DNA of 64,000 nt, from positions 1 to 64,000 of the forward strand of contig JAJYMM010000052.1 of assembly GCA_021787035.1 (NCBI GenBank), in the 5' to 3' direction. Shown here in pieces: positions 16,829-26,267 of the stretch (its first letter is position 1; each line of letters begins with the position of its first letter). Made by a program: the position numbers and the translations under genes. The DNA comes from Actinomycetes bacterium (GTDB taxonomy: Bacteria; Actinomycetota; Acidimicrobiia; Acidimicrobiales; Palsa-688). A model generated the notes under the pieces. It was not told the origin of the DNA and did no database searches. It was given only the letters and a program-made list of their open reading frames with translations.

Positions 16829-17742
16829 AGCTGCTTGCACTCGAGACGGCGACGCGCGCCCTGAGTTGCGCTCTGGCGGAGGACGGCAGGCCTCTCGCCA
16901 GCTTCTCGCTCGTCGCGGGGCAGCGCCATGCCGAGGTGCTGATGCCGGCCGTTGACCACATCTGCCGTGTCGCGGGCGTGGCAGTCCAAGAGATCGAGGC
17001 CGTCGCCGTGGATAACGGGCCAGGGCTCTTCACCGGCCTCCGAGTAGGTCTGGCTGCGGGTTACGCGATCGCCAGCGCACGCAGGTTGCCGGTGGTAGGC
17101 GTGAGCAGCCTCGAAGCCCTCGCGCACCCCCAGCGCCGGCGAGCTGGGCTCGTGGCCCCGGTTGTGGATGCTCGGCGGGGCGAGGTGTTTTGGTCCCTTT
17201 ACCGGAGCGACGGCTCTCATCTCGAGCAGTTGGAGGCGCCGTCGGTCGTCAGCCCCGATGTGCTAGCCGGCAAGCTCGCCGCCCTCGCCAAAGGATTGGA
17301 GCCCCCGCCTAATAGCCCCACGACCCCGGCTAATGGCCCCATGCCCTCGGTAACTGGCCCGACACCCTCGGTAACTGGCCCAGTGACCTCGGCTGATCGC
17401 CCGCTGCCTCCTGCCGCGGACGCGCCAGCCGAGCCTTCCCTGGTCTTGGCCGTGGGTGACGGGGCGTGGCGCTACCGCGACCTTCTGGGGGATGCTGGTG
17501 CCGAGGTAGCCGGGCCCGGCGAGATGTGGCCGGCAGCCACCGTCGTTGCCGAACTCGGCTGGCGCTCCCTTAGCAGCCAAAAGCAGCTTGAGGGCCTGCC
17601 GGCGCCCGTGTACCTCCGCCAAGCTGATGTCCGGATCGGCTGGGAGGAGGTCGCGGGCCGTGTCGGACCCGTTCCCCCGGGCAATGGCGGTGCTGGTGCT
17701 CGCACCGGTTCGGCGAGCAGCGGTGCCAGGCTGGACATGTGA
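16825..17742 (+). CDS. tsaB: t6A-synthesis protein TsaB
   Basis: TsaB is the inactive TsaD paralogue that scaffolds the threonylcarbamoyl transferase. The 305-residue protein begins MKLLALETATRALSCAL. It shows AVDNGPGLFTGLRVGLAAG at about 54-72 and PVVDARRGEVFWSLYRS near 111-128. The region after residue 155 carries a low-complexity Pro/Thr/Ser/Val insertion coded by four 21-base repeats, which pushes the length above the usual 220-230 residues. The last residues are Gly/Ala/Ser-rich. The GTG start overlaps tsaE, and its TGA overlaps the rimI GTG inside the first unit of a minisatellite. Confidence 0.93.
   Translation: MKLLALETATRALSCALAEDGRPLASFSLVAGQRHAEVLMPAVDHICRVAGVAVQEIEAVAVDNGPGLFTGLRVGLAAGYAIASARRLPVVGVSSLEALAHPQRRRAGLVAPVVDARRGEVFWSLYRSDGSHLEQLEAPSVVSPDVLAGKLAALAKGLEPPPNSPTTPANGPMPSVTGPTPSVTGPVTSADRPLPPAADAPAEPSLVLAVGDGAWRYRDLLGDAGAEVAGPGEMWPAATVVAELGWRSLSSQKQLEGLPAPVYLRQADVRIGWEEVAGRVGPVPPGNGGAGARTGSASSGARLDM
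17311..17394 (+). repeat. 21-bp degenerate tandem repeat, 4 copies, in tsaB
   Basis: Four diverged 21-base units encode NSPTTPA, NGPMPSV, TGPTPSV and TGPVTSA within TsaB. The period preserves the frame. Confidence 0.75.
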
Positions 17743-17843
17743 AGACTGGGCATGTGAAGACTGGGCATGTGAAGACTGGGCATGTGAAGACTGGGCATGT
17801 GAAGACTGGGCATGTGAAGACTGGGCATGTGAAGACTGGGGAC
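17739..17843 (+). repeat. 15-bp minisatellite, 7 copies, at the tsaB stop / rimI start
   Basis: Six identical GTGAAGACTGGGCAT units and a seventh ending GGGGAC encode (M/V)KTGH repeats. Each unit starts with GTG. The TGA of tsaB lies in the first unit. Confidence 0.97.
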
Positions 17844-18362
17844 ACTGGCGCCCAAGGTGTGGACGGTATGGCCGTCACCTTCGAACAGATGCGCCGGCGC
17901 CACCTCCCCTCCGTCCTTCGCATAGAGCACAGGGCGCACCCCAAGCCCTGGTCCCTAGGCGTGTTCACCAGCGAATTGTCCCAAGGCAGCTCCCGCTACT
18001 ACGTGGTCGTCCGCGCCGACGGGAAGGTAGCTGGTTACGGCGGGCTCATGTTCGTGGCAGACGAGGGGCACGTGACCAACATCGCGATCGCGCCGGCGCT
18101 TCGCCGCCAGCGGCTCGGCACGCTCCTCCTCGCTCACCTCGCCCATGAAGCCACCAGCCGAGGGTGCGCGGCCATGACCCTCGAGGTCCGCATGGGTAAT
18201 TTCGCTGCACAGGCGCTGTACAAGAACTTCGGCTTCGTTGCCGCCGGGGTGCGGCGCAACTACTACCCCGAGACTGGGGAGGATGCTCTAATCATGTGGC
18301 TTTACGGCCTCCGTTCGCCCGACGTGCAGGCGAGGCTCGAAGAACTGGAGCGCGTGAGGTGA
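17739..18362 (+). CDS. rimI: Ribosomal-protein-alanine N-acetyltransferase family (RimI)
   Basis: RimI is a GNAT enzyme that acetylates the N-terminus of ribosomal protein S18 in E. coli; it is often encoded between tsaB and tsaD. The conserved core runs from about residue 45, with the CoA loop RRQRLGT, LEVRMGNFAAQALYKNFGF and the C-terminal GVRRNYYPETGEDALIMW. Seven 15-base repeats come before the core. Each begins with GTG, so up to seven in-frame alternative starts exist. GTG 17739 overlaps the tsaB stop (ATGTGA), while ATG 17868 would yield just the domain. I give the longest form and cannot decide between them. The TGA overlaps tsaD. Confidence 0.88.
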   Translation: MKTGHVKTGHVKTGHVKTGHVKTGHVKTGHVKTGDTGAQGVDGMAVTFEQMRRRHLPSVLRIEHRAHPKPWSLGVFTSELSQGSSRYYVVVRADGKVAGYGGLMFVADEGHVTNIAIAPALRRQRLGTLLLAHLAHEATSRGCAAMTLEVRMGNFAAQALYKNFGFVAAGVRRNYYPETGEDALIMWLYGLRSPDVQARLEELERVR

Positions 18363-19366
18363 AGATCCTCGCAATCGAGACGTCATGTGACGAGACGGCG
18401 GCGGCCGTGGTCGAGGACGGCCGGCGCGCCCTGTCGTCGGTCGTGAGCAGCCAGGCGAACCTTCACGCGAGCTTCGGAGGGGTGGTGCCGGAAGTGGCGA
18501 GCCGTGCGCACCTGCAGCTCGTGGCTCCGGTCGTGGACGCGGCGCTCTCCTCTGCCGGTACCGCACCTGATGAGCTCGATGCCGTTGCGGCCACCATCGG
18601 ACCTGGTTTGGTCGGCTCCCTCCTCGTCGGCGCGAGCGCGGCCAAGGCGTACGCCTGGTCGTGGGGCCTGCCCTTCGTCGGGGTCAACCATATGGAGGGC
18701 CACCTGCACGCGGCGTTCTTGGAGGATCCCACGCTCGCGCTTCCGACAGTGGTGCTCCTCGTCTCCGGTGGTCACACGATGCTGATCTGTATGCAAGAGG
18801 CAGCTTCGGGAGGCGTCGAGTACCGATTGCTCGGCCAGACCCTCGACGACGCCGCCGGTGAGGCCTTCGACAAAGTTGCACGGTTCCTTGGCCTCGGGTA
18901 CCCGGGCGGGCCAGCGATCGAGCGTGCCGCTACGGGCGGGCGCCCCGATGCGATCGCTTTCCCGCGAGGCTTGGCAGGCCAGGGTTTCGACTTCTCCTTT
19001 AGCGGACTCAAGACTTCCGTTGTCCGCTACATGAGGGCTAACCCGCTGGTCCCCATTGCGGACGTCGCCGCGAGCTTCCAAGAAGCGGTGGTCGACGTGC
19101 TAGTGGCAAAGGCACGAAGAGCAGCCGGTGAGGTCTCCGCCAAGGCAGTCTGCATCGGAGGTGGGGTTGCCGCCAATACCGCACTCCGCGAACGTGTCGA
19201 GAAGGTCTGCCGGCAGGACGGCCGTGCTGCCTTCATACCTTCGCGTTCGATGTGCACCGATAACGCAGCGATGATCGGAGCGACGGCCTGGTTCAGGCTC
19301 CGCACAGACGGCCCGACGCCTCTCGACACCCCCGTCGACCCCAACCTTCGGCTGCCTCTCGTCTGA
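18359..19366 (+). CDS. tsaD: tRNA N6-adenosine threonylcarbamoyltransferase
   Basis: TsaD catalyses the final transfer of the threonylcarbamoyl group to A37 of ANN-decoding tRNAs. From GTG 18359 the protein has 335 residues and begins MKILAIETSCDETAAAVVED. It carries the metal-binding NHMEGHLHA (His111, His115), LLVSGGHTML, GEAFDKVARFLGLGYPGG, FSFSGLKTSV and the late SRSMCTDNAAMIG. The frame is open upstream, but GTG 18359 overlaps the rimI stop by four bases and coincides with the family N-terminus. It is the last gene of the tsaE-tsaB-rimI-tsaD unit. Confidence 0.97.
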   Translation: MKILAIETSCDETAAAVVEDGRRALSSVVSSQANLHASFGGVVPEVASRAHLQLVAPVVDAALSSAGTAPDELDAVAATIGPGLVGSLLVGASAAKAYAWSWGLPFVGVNHMEGHLHAAFLEDPTLALPTVVLLVSGGHTMLICMQEAASGGVEYRLLGQTLDDAAGEAFDKVARFLGLGYPGGPAIERAATGGRPDAIAFPRGLAGQGFDFSFSGLKTSVVRYMRANPLVPIADVAASFQEAVVDVLVAKARRAAGEVSAKAVCIGGGVAANTALRERVEKVCRQDGRAAFIPSRSMCTDNAAMIGATAWFRLRTDGPTPLDTPVDPNLRLPLV

Positions 19367-19557
19367 CCAAAGCCAAGCCAAGCGGCCGATGTGGCGGGCC
19401 CGTGGCCCGAGGCGCAATCTGAAGCCCGAATTGTTTGGGTGGCGACCGGCTCTGCGGCGCCGGCCCGCTTCGCGGGCGAACTCCCTTGATCCCTACCAAA
19501 AATGCCGACTCGTGGCTGAGCGCGCGCTAGCCGTCCGCCACGTTCACGTAGGCGCCT

Positions 19558-19581
19558 GCAGGCTACCGCCTGGTAGCCTGC
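19558..19581 (+). promoter_or_regulatory. Perfect 10-bp inverted repeat upstream of the S9 peptidase
   Basis: GCAGGCTACC-GCCT-GGTAGCCTGC forms a perfect palindrome with a 4-base centre, 8 bases before the ATG at 19590. Its right arm contains TAGCCT (19573-19578), a plausible -10 hexamer. This could be an operator covering the promoter or a hairpin at the mRNA 5' end. Confidence 0.55.
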
Positions 19582-19589
19582 CTTTCCCG

Positions 19590-21779
19590 ATGGCCGTCCC
19601 CACCGGACCGGGGCCCAGGGGGTCAGGTGCCACCGGGACAGGGTTCCCCAGGCAGCAGGCGCGGACGCGGCGCTTTACTCTGGGGGCGCCACGTAGCTTC
19701 ACGGTTGCGCCGGATGGGTCACGGGTCGCGTTCTTGCGTTCCCCTGCCGGCGACGACCCTTCGAACTCTCTTTGGGTTTACGACGTGGGAAGCGGCGTCG
19801 AAACGGAGGTGGCCAACGCCAAGGCCGTCCTCGGCGGCGAGAGCGAACAACTCCCACCCGAGGAGCGCGCTCGGCGTGAGCGGACCCGGGAACTCGCTGG
19901 GGGGATCGTCGCTTACGCGTGTGACCGAGCCGTAGAGCACGCTGCGTTCTCGTTGGGGGGCCAGCTGTGGTGGACCGGTCTGGTCGGTACCGGTCTGGCC
20001 GGTAGCGGGCACAGCGAGGACGTAGCGCAAACCCCAACTAAGCTCGCCGCTCCCGCCGGCGTCGTCGACCCGCGTCCCGACCCAACGGGAACGTTGGTCG
20101 CCTTCTGCGCCGGTCGGACGCTGTGCGCGGTGGCGGCGGCCGCGGAGAGGCCGTACTTCGTGGTCGCCGAAGAGCAGGACAAGGCGGGCGAAGGCGAGGT
20201 GAGCTGGGGTTCGGCCGAGTTCATCGCAGCCGAAGAGATGGGCCGCTCTCGCGGCTACTGGTGGGCGCCCGACGGAGGCTCTCTCCTCGTCGCCAGGGTG
20301 GACGCGTCGCCCGTGGCGACATGGTGGACCGCCGATCCTGCGTCCCCGGCCAAGGCACCCGAACGGCGTCGTTACCCGGTCGCTGGCACGCCAGACGCCG
20401 TGGTGAGCCTGTGGCACGTTGAGGCGGTGCCGGGCGGAGGTCGCCGGCTCAAGGTGGCATGGGATGCCGAGCGTTACCCGTACCTCGTCTCGGTCCACTG
20501 GGGGCCGGAAGGGCCGCCGCTCCTGCTGGTCGAGCAGAGGGACCACAAGGCCTGTTCCGTGCTCTCCTTGGACGTGGTTAGTGGCGTGACCGAGGAACTT
20601 GCCCACATGGCCGACCCCGCCTGGGTGAGCTGGCCCTCCGGTGTCCCCACCTGGTTGGAGGGCGGGGAGCTCGTGTGGGTGCGCGCCGACGAGGGCACGT
20701 GGCGCCTGGAGGTGGGGGGTGAGCTGGTCACCCCGCCAGGCCTGCAAGTGAGGGAGGTAGTAAGCGCCGGTCGTTCCCTGGTCTTCAGCGCCTCAACCGA
20801 AGCCGAAGTGGCGGAGGCCTGGTCGTGGTCGCCGGGCGAAGGCCTGCGTCAGCTGACCCGCCAAGGTGGCGTTTCGTCGGCGTTCGGTGACGGGCCCGTC
20901 AAGGTCGTCATCTCACGCACTATGCGCTGGCACGGGGCGAAGGTCGAGGTCCACGAGGAGGGCTCGGAGCCGAAGGCCCTCGTCAACATGGCGGAGACGC
21001 CGGAGGTGGAACCTTTGGTCACTTTCTTCCGAGTCGGTGAACGTGCGCTTTCGGTTGGCGTGTGTTTGCCGCGGGGCCACACCGGCGGGAAGCTCCCCGT
21101 CATCATGGCGCCGTATGGCGGCCCTGGGCACCAGCGTGTCATGGCATCGCGCGCGGGATGGCTGGAAGCGCAGTGGACAGCCGACCAAGGCTTCGCGGTG
21201 GTTGTCGCCGACGGTCGCGGCACCCCCGGCCGGGGGCCGGCATGGGAGCGGGAGGTGTACCTCGATCTCGCCGGCCCGGTCCTCGAGGACCAGGTGGCGG
21301 CGCTAGAAGGCGTCGCGGCACAGCTGCCAGACCTGGACCTGTCCCGCGTCGGGGTGCAGGGTTGGTCCTTCGGCGGGTACCTTTCGGCACTCGCGGTCCT
21401 CGCCCGCCCCGATGTGTTCCACGCCGCCTTCGCCGGAGCCCCTGTCACGGACTGGCGCCTCTATGACACCTATTACACCGAGCGCTTTCTCGGCCACCCT
21501 GACCGGCACCCCGAAGCTTATGAACGTAGCTCCCTCATCCCCTTGGCCGAAGGCCTATCGCGGCCGCTGATGCTGGTGCACGGTCTCTCGGACGACAACG
21601 TCTACGTCGCCCACACGCTCGAGCTCTCAGGCGCCCTTTTCCGAGCCAAGCGCCCTCATTCGGTGCTCCCGCTCCCGGGCGTCACGCATGTGACCTCACA
21701 GGAGGCAGTGGCGGAAGGGCTCTTGGCGCTCGGCGTCCAGTTCTTCCACCAGGCGTTGGGCTCACCGGGGTCGCCCTAG
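19590..21779 (+). CDS. S9 family prolyl oligopeptidase / dipeptidyl-peptidase IV-like
   Basis: This is a two-domain serine peptidase of 729 residues. The N-terminal half resembles a DPP-IV beta-propeller (FTVAPDGSRVAFLRS, SLWVYDVGSG, GYWWAPDGGSLLVARVD). The C-terminal alpha/beta-hydrolase half has Ser593 in GVQGWSFGGYLSAL, the Asp loop HGLSDDNVY (Asp668/669) and His700 in GVTHVTS, so the catalytic triad is complete. No signal peptide is obvious after ATG 19590, so it is probably cytoplasmic and acts on short peptides. The frame stays open for another 200 bases upstream, but that stretch is compositionally unlike the protein. A palindrome lies right before the ATG. Confidence 0.9.
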   Translation: MAVPTGPGPRGSGATGTGFPRQQARTRRFTLGAPRSFTVAPDGSRVAFLRSPAGDDPSNSLWVYDVGSGVETEVANAKAVLGGESEQLPPEERARRERTRELAGGIVAYACDRAVEHAAFSLGGQLWWTGLVGTGLAGSGHSEDVAQTPTKLAAPAGVVDPRPDPTGTLVAFCAGRTLCAVAAAAERPYFVVAEEQDKAGEGEVSWGSAEFIAAEEMGRSRGYWWAPDGGSLLVARVDASPVATWWTADPASPAKAPERRRYPVAGTPDAVVSLWHVEAVPGGGRRLKVAWDAERYPYLVSVHWGPEGPPLLLVEQRDHKACSVLSLDVVSGVTEELAHMADPAWVSWPSGVPTWLEGGELVWVRADEGTWRLEVGGELVTPPGLQVREVVSAGRSLVFSASTEAEVAEAWSWSPGEGLRQLTRQGGVSSAFGDGPVKVVISRTMRWHGAKVEVHEEGSEPKALVNMAETPEVEPLVTFFRVGERALSVGVCLPRGHTGGKLPVIMAPYGGPGHQRVMASRAGWLEAQWTADQGFAVVVADGRGTPGRGPAWEREVYLDLAGPVLEDQVAALEGVAAQLPDLDLSRVGVQGWSFGGYLSALAVLARPDVFHAAFAGAPVTDWRLYDTYYTERFLGHPDRHPEAYERSSLIPLAEGLSRPLMLVHGLSDDNVYVAHTLELSGALFRAKRPHSVLPLPGVTHVTSQEAVAEGLLALGVQFFHQALGSPGSP

Positions 21780-21799
21780 GACGCGGCCGCGCGTCATGG

Positions 21800-21825
21800 C
21801 CCCGCGCCATGTCCCCGCGCCATAG
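21800..21825 (+). repeat. 13-bp tandem duplication between the S9 peptidase and groES
   Basis: Two CCCCGCGCCAT-containing 13-base units (21800-21812, 21813-21825) differ in the last two bases. The rest of the 253-base intergenic region holds the groES promoter and CIRCE. Confidence 0.6.
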
Positions 21826-21923
21826 GCCCTCACGTACTCAGCGCCCCAGCGTCCGCGCAGCCCTGGATTGCAGCCCTTTGACGAAGCCCGGGAGGTGGTC
21901 CCCTGGCGAGTTGTGAAGAAAGT

Positions 21924-21952
21924 TTGTGCTAAGGCCCAGAGCCCGCTATGTT
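21924..21952 (+). promoter_or_regulatory. groES-groEL promoter
   Basis: TTGTGC (21924-21929) and TATGTT (21947-21952) are spaced by 17 bases, as for the housekeeping sigma factor. The -10 hexamer touches the CIRCE element, so repressor binding would block initiation. Confidence 0.65.
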
Positions 21953-21978
21953 TAGCAGTCGTCAGCTTAGAGTGCTAA
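21952..21978 (+). promoter_or_regulatory. CIRCE element (HrcA operator)
   Basis: TTAGCAGTC-N9-GAGTGCTAA differs from the consensus TTAGCACTC-N9-GAGTGCTAA at one base of the left arm. It overlaps the groES promoter. HrcA repression of groESL during normal growth is therefore expected; hrcA itself is not in this window. Confidence 0.9.
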
Positions 21979-22032
21979 CCGGAGCACCCATGACCGGGTG
22001 CCGTACACATCTGCTACGGAGGCGATGACATC

Positions 22033-23945
<1,913 letters not shown>

Positions 23946-24003
23946 GCGGGATGGCCAATAGGCCCCTACCCAACCGACCAGCTAAACTTGTCCCTCCTTC
24001 TTG

Positions 24004-24040
24004 AGTGGCGACCTCGCCAGTTGCTGGCGGGGCCGCCACT
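24004..24040 (+). terminator. Hairpin after groEL, candidate terminator
   Basis: AGTGGCG (24004-24010) pairs with CGCCACT (24034-24040), and CGCCAG pairs with CTGGCG around a TTG loop, with a small internal bulge. The following T-run is short (TCCTATTT), so termination may be weak. It lies 59 bases after the groEL stop. Confidence 0.55.
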
Positions 24041-24071
24041 TCCTATTTAAAAAGCTGGTTAACGGGCCGCG

Positions 24072-24101
24072 TTGCCCGGAACCTGCGCTCGTCCTTAGGA
24101 T
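24072..24101 (+). promoter_or_regulatory. Candidate promoter of the LCP gene
   Basis: TTGCCC (24072-24077) and TAGGAT (24096-24101) are separated by 18 bases, and the -10 lies 16 bases before the TTG start. Confidence 0.4.
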
Positions 24102-24117
24102 GTCTTCTCATTGGTGA

Positions 24118-25857
24118 TTGACATTGGCGACTGACGGCCCCCGTCATAGGGCACCAAAGATCCCAGTTCCCGCGCAAACAGGTCCCGTCCCAACCGGCAC
24201 CCCGCCGGCTGACGGGCAGCCCGGTAGCGGCCAGCAAGTGCGGGCGCGTTCGCGCGGGCGTTGGCCCAGGCGCACGCTCGTGCTGGTCAACGTCTTCGTG
24301 CTGGTCTGCCTGATAGCAGTGGGGAGCCTTTACGGGTACGTCCGCTACGAGCTGGGACGGATTGCCACCAAGCCTGCCGGCAGCGAGACCCCCGAGGGCG
24401 GGCAGGTGGGAGGCGGGACCGTCCCCCGCAGCATCGTCGACGCGGCTGCCGGGCTGAAGCCCGAAAACATCCTTCTCATCGGCAACCAGACCCGTCAGGG
24501 CCTTACGCCTTACGAGCAACAGCTGTTCGGCTCGTCGCTCACCTTGTCGGGGACGCTCGCGGACATCATCATGGTCCTCCACCTCGACCCGGCCAAGGAC
24601 ACTGCCTCCCTGCTTTCGATACCCCGGGACTTGTTCGTCCCGATGCCCGCCGGGAGCGCGGTCGGGTCTTTCCAGAAGATCGACGCGGCGCTCAATAACG
24701 GCGCCAACGGCCCCAATAACCTGATCAAAGCGATACAGGAAGACTGGGGTATCCCGATCAACCACTTCGTGGAGCTTAACTTTAACGGGCTCATAAACGC
24801 GATAAATGCGATCGGCGGGATAAACGTCTACTTTCCCTACCCGGTTTTCGATGCTTTCTCTCTCCTCAACATACCCACCCCTGGCTGCCATCACCTAGAT
24901 GGTTTTTACGCCCTCACCCTCGTGAGGGCCCGCCACCTCCAATACGAGCCGCCTGGGGTCCACGAGCCGGTGGCGGACTGGCCTTATGACCCCAACTCCG
25001 ACCTCGCCCGGATCGAGCGCACGCACACGTTTTTAAAGATCGTCGTCGACAAGATAAAAAAGGAAGGGCTCGCGAGCCCGACGAGGGCACTGTCTTTTAT
25101 AAATGCGATCGTTAGTGACATAACCGTTGACCCCGCCCTGAAGAGCGAGCTCGTGAAGCTCGTCGTCCACTATCGCCACCTAAACGTCAACCTGATCCAC
25201 CCCCAAACCTTGCCGACGTCCCCGGTCAACAGCTATTCCTTCAATGGCTACTCGGTGGGTGACGTGCTCTTCCCCGTAGAGCCAAACGACTTGAACACGA
25301 TAAAGGCCTGGGACCCGACGGCCCTGCCGGCGCCGGTCAAGCCCAGCGCGGTCAACGTCGTCAGCATCGCCGGCAGTTCCTCGCAGGCCCTTACCGCTAG
25401 CCAGGAGCTCACTTCAGACGGCCTCAAGGTTGCGAGCGAAACGGTCGGCGCGGTGCCCTCGGCTACGACCGAGACTTACGTCGTCTACCGGAGCGGCGAG
25501 GTCGCCCAGGCGCTCTACGTGATGAAGTACCTTTCGGGCCCGGTCATGATGGAGGTCAGCTCTTCAGTCCCCGCTGGCACGATCCAGCTGCAGCTCGGCT
25601 CGCTCGTCGACGTTTCGTCCAAACTTGCGCGTACTTCACCCGCCACTAGCCCTGCGACCGCCGCCACCAGCTCCACTACAGCACCCACTACCTCGGCCAG
25701 CAGCACGCCGGCCAGCAGCTCGCCGGCCAGCAGCTCGCCGGCCCACCCCTCCTTGCCTGCCACCACGACCACCGTCCCTACGCCGGGAGGGATCCCCGCT
25801 AGCCCCGCCAGCGGCATCAAGGAGCCCTGGGACCCCCGGGCCTGCCCGACCACTTAG
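24118..25857 (+). CDS. LytR-CpsA-Psr (LCP) family cell-wall glycopolymer ligase
   Basis: LCP proteins attach polysaccharides such as arabinogalactan or teichoic acids to peptidoglycan. The 579-residue protein has a cytoplasmic basic N-terminus, a membrane helix at about 53-75, then the extracytoplasmic LCP domain: NILLIGNQTR, ADIIMVLHL, LLSIPRDLFVPMP, KIDAALNNGANG, FVELNFNGLINAINAIGGI and LDGFYALTLVRARHL. A LytR_C-like domain follows (VNVVSIAGSSSQALTASQEL), and a Ser/Thr/Pro/Ala-rich tail with three 15-base repeats ends it. The usual GSDxR motif reads GNQTR, so one acidic substrate or metal residue is missing. The TTG at 24118 is my best start; TTG 24124 is an alternative. Confidence 0.88.
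   Translation: MTLATDGPRHRAPKIPVPAQTGPVPTGTPPADGQPGSGQQVRARSRGRWPRRTLVLVNVFVLVCLIAVGSLYGYVRYELGRIATKPAGSETPEGGQVGGGTVPRSIVDAAAGLKPENILLIGNQTRQGLTPYEQQLFGSSLTLSGTLADIIMVLHLDPAKDTASLLSIPRDLFVPMPAGSAVGSFQKIDAALNNGANGPNNLIKAIQEDWGIPINHFVELNFNGLINAINAIGGINVYFPYPVFDAFSLLNIPTPGCHHLDGFYALTLVRARHLQYEPPGVHEPVADWPYDPNSDLARIERTHTFLKIVVDKIKKEGLASPTRALSFINAIVSDITVDPALKSELVKLVVHYRHLNVNLIHPQTLPTSPVNSYSFNGYSVGDVLFPVEPNDLNTIKAWDPTALPAPVKPSAVNVVSIAGSSSQALTASQELTSDGLKVASETVGAVPSATTETYVVYRSGEVAQALYVMKYLSGPVMMEVSSSVPAGTIQLQLGSLVDVSSKLARTSPATSPATAATSSTTAPTTSASSTPASSSPASSSPAHPSLPATTTTVPTPGGIPASPASGIKEPWDPRACPTT
25696..25740 (+). repeat. 15-bp tandem repeat, 3 copies, in the LCP gene tail
   Basis: Three GCCAGCAGCWCGCCG units encode ASS(T/S)P repeats in the extracellular C-terminal tail. 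Confidence 0.8.
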
Positions 25858-25887
25858 TAAATGGGGCCTACGGGCGCCAGGGTGCCC

Positions 25888-25893
25888 TAGCGT
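25888..25893 (+). promoter_or_regulatory. Candidate -10 hexamer (leaderless) of the 25902 gene
   Basis: TAGCGT ends 8 bases before the ATG, with no ribosome-binding site between. Confidence 0.4.
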
Positions 25894-25901
25894 GATCGAG
25901 C

Positions 25902-26177
25902 ATGGAACTACCGCCCCCTGACCCGGTCAAGATGCTGCGGTCGTGGATGGAATGGGAGCGTGGGGAGGCGACGCCCGGTCGCGCCATGGCCGACCTGAAG
26001 ACCGCCGGGCTGCGCCAACTGCTCGAGAGCTTTGCCGCGGAGGCCGGGACAGGTCAAGCCTGGACTGGTCAGGTTGGGACTGGTCAGGTTGGGACTGGTC
26101 AGGTTGGGACAGGTAAGAACAGCCCTGGTCAGGATGGGCCCGGTAAGGACGGTTCTCCAAATGAGCCCTCACCTTGA
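25902..26177 (+). CDS. Small conserved-looking protein of unknown function
   Basis: The 91-residue product has an ordered first half (PDPVKMLRSWMEWERGEATP, GRAMADLKTAGLRQLLE) that looks amphipathic-helical. The pattern WxEWERGExTPGRxxxxLKxxGL resembles small actinobacterial proteins I have seen without assigned function. The second half is a Gly/Thr/Gln-rich repeat tail produced by a 15-base tandem array, then Gly/Lys/Asp/Pro. ATG 25902 has a TAGCGT hexamer 8 bases upstream. It could be a small regulator or complex subunit; nothing shows a catalytic site. Confidence 0.6.
   Translation: MELPPPDPVKMLRSWMEWERGEATPGRAMADLKTAGLRQLLESFAAEAGTGQAWTGQVGTGQVGTGQVGTGKNSPGQDGPGKDGSPNEPSP
26049..26123 (+). 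repeat. 15-bp tandem repeat, about 5 copies
   Basis: Three perfect ACTGGTCAGGTTGGG units (26064-26108) are flanked by one degenerate unit on each side. They encode TGQVG repeats in the tail of the 91-residue protein. Confidence 0.9.
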
Positions 26178-26252
26178 AGGCCGACGGTGTAGCCTGGGTG
26201 GCGTCCACGCACGAGGGCATCGTGCCAAGGACACTCTTTGCGTAGTTGGGGA

Positions 26253-26258
26253 TAGCCT
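26253..26258 (+). promoter_or_regulatory. Candidate -10 hexamer (leaderless) of the zinc-ribbon gene
   Basis: TAGCCT ends 9 bases before ATG 26268. No Shine-Dalgarno site is present. Confidence 0.45.
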
Positions 26259-26267
26259 GGTAACGAG

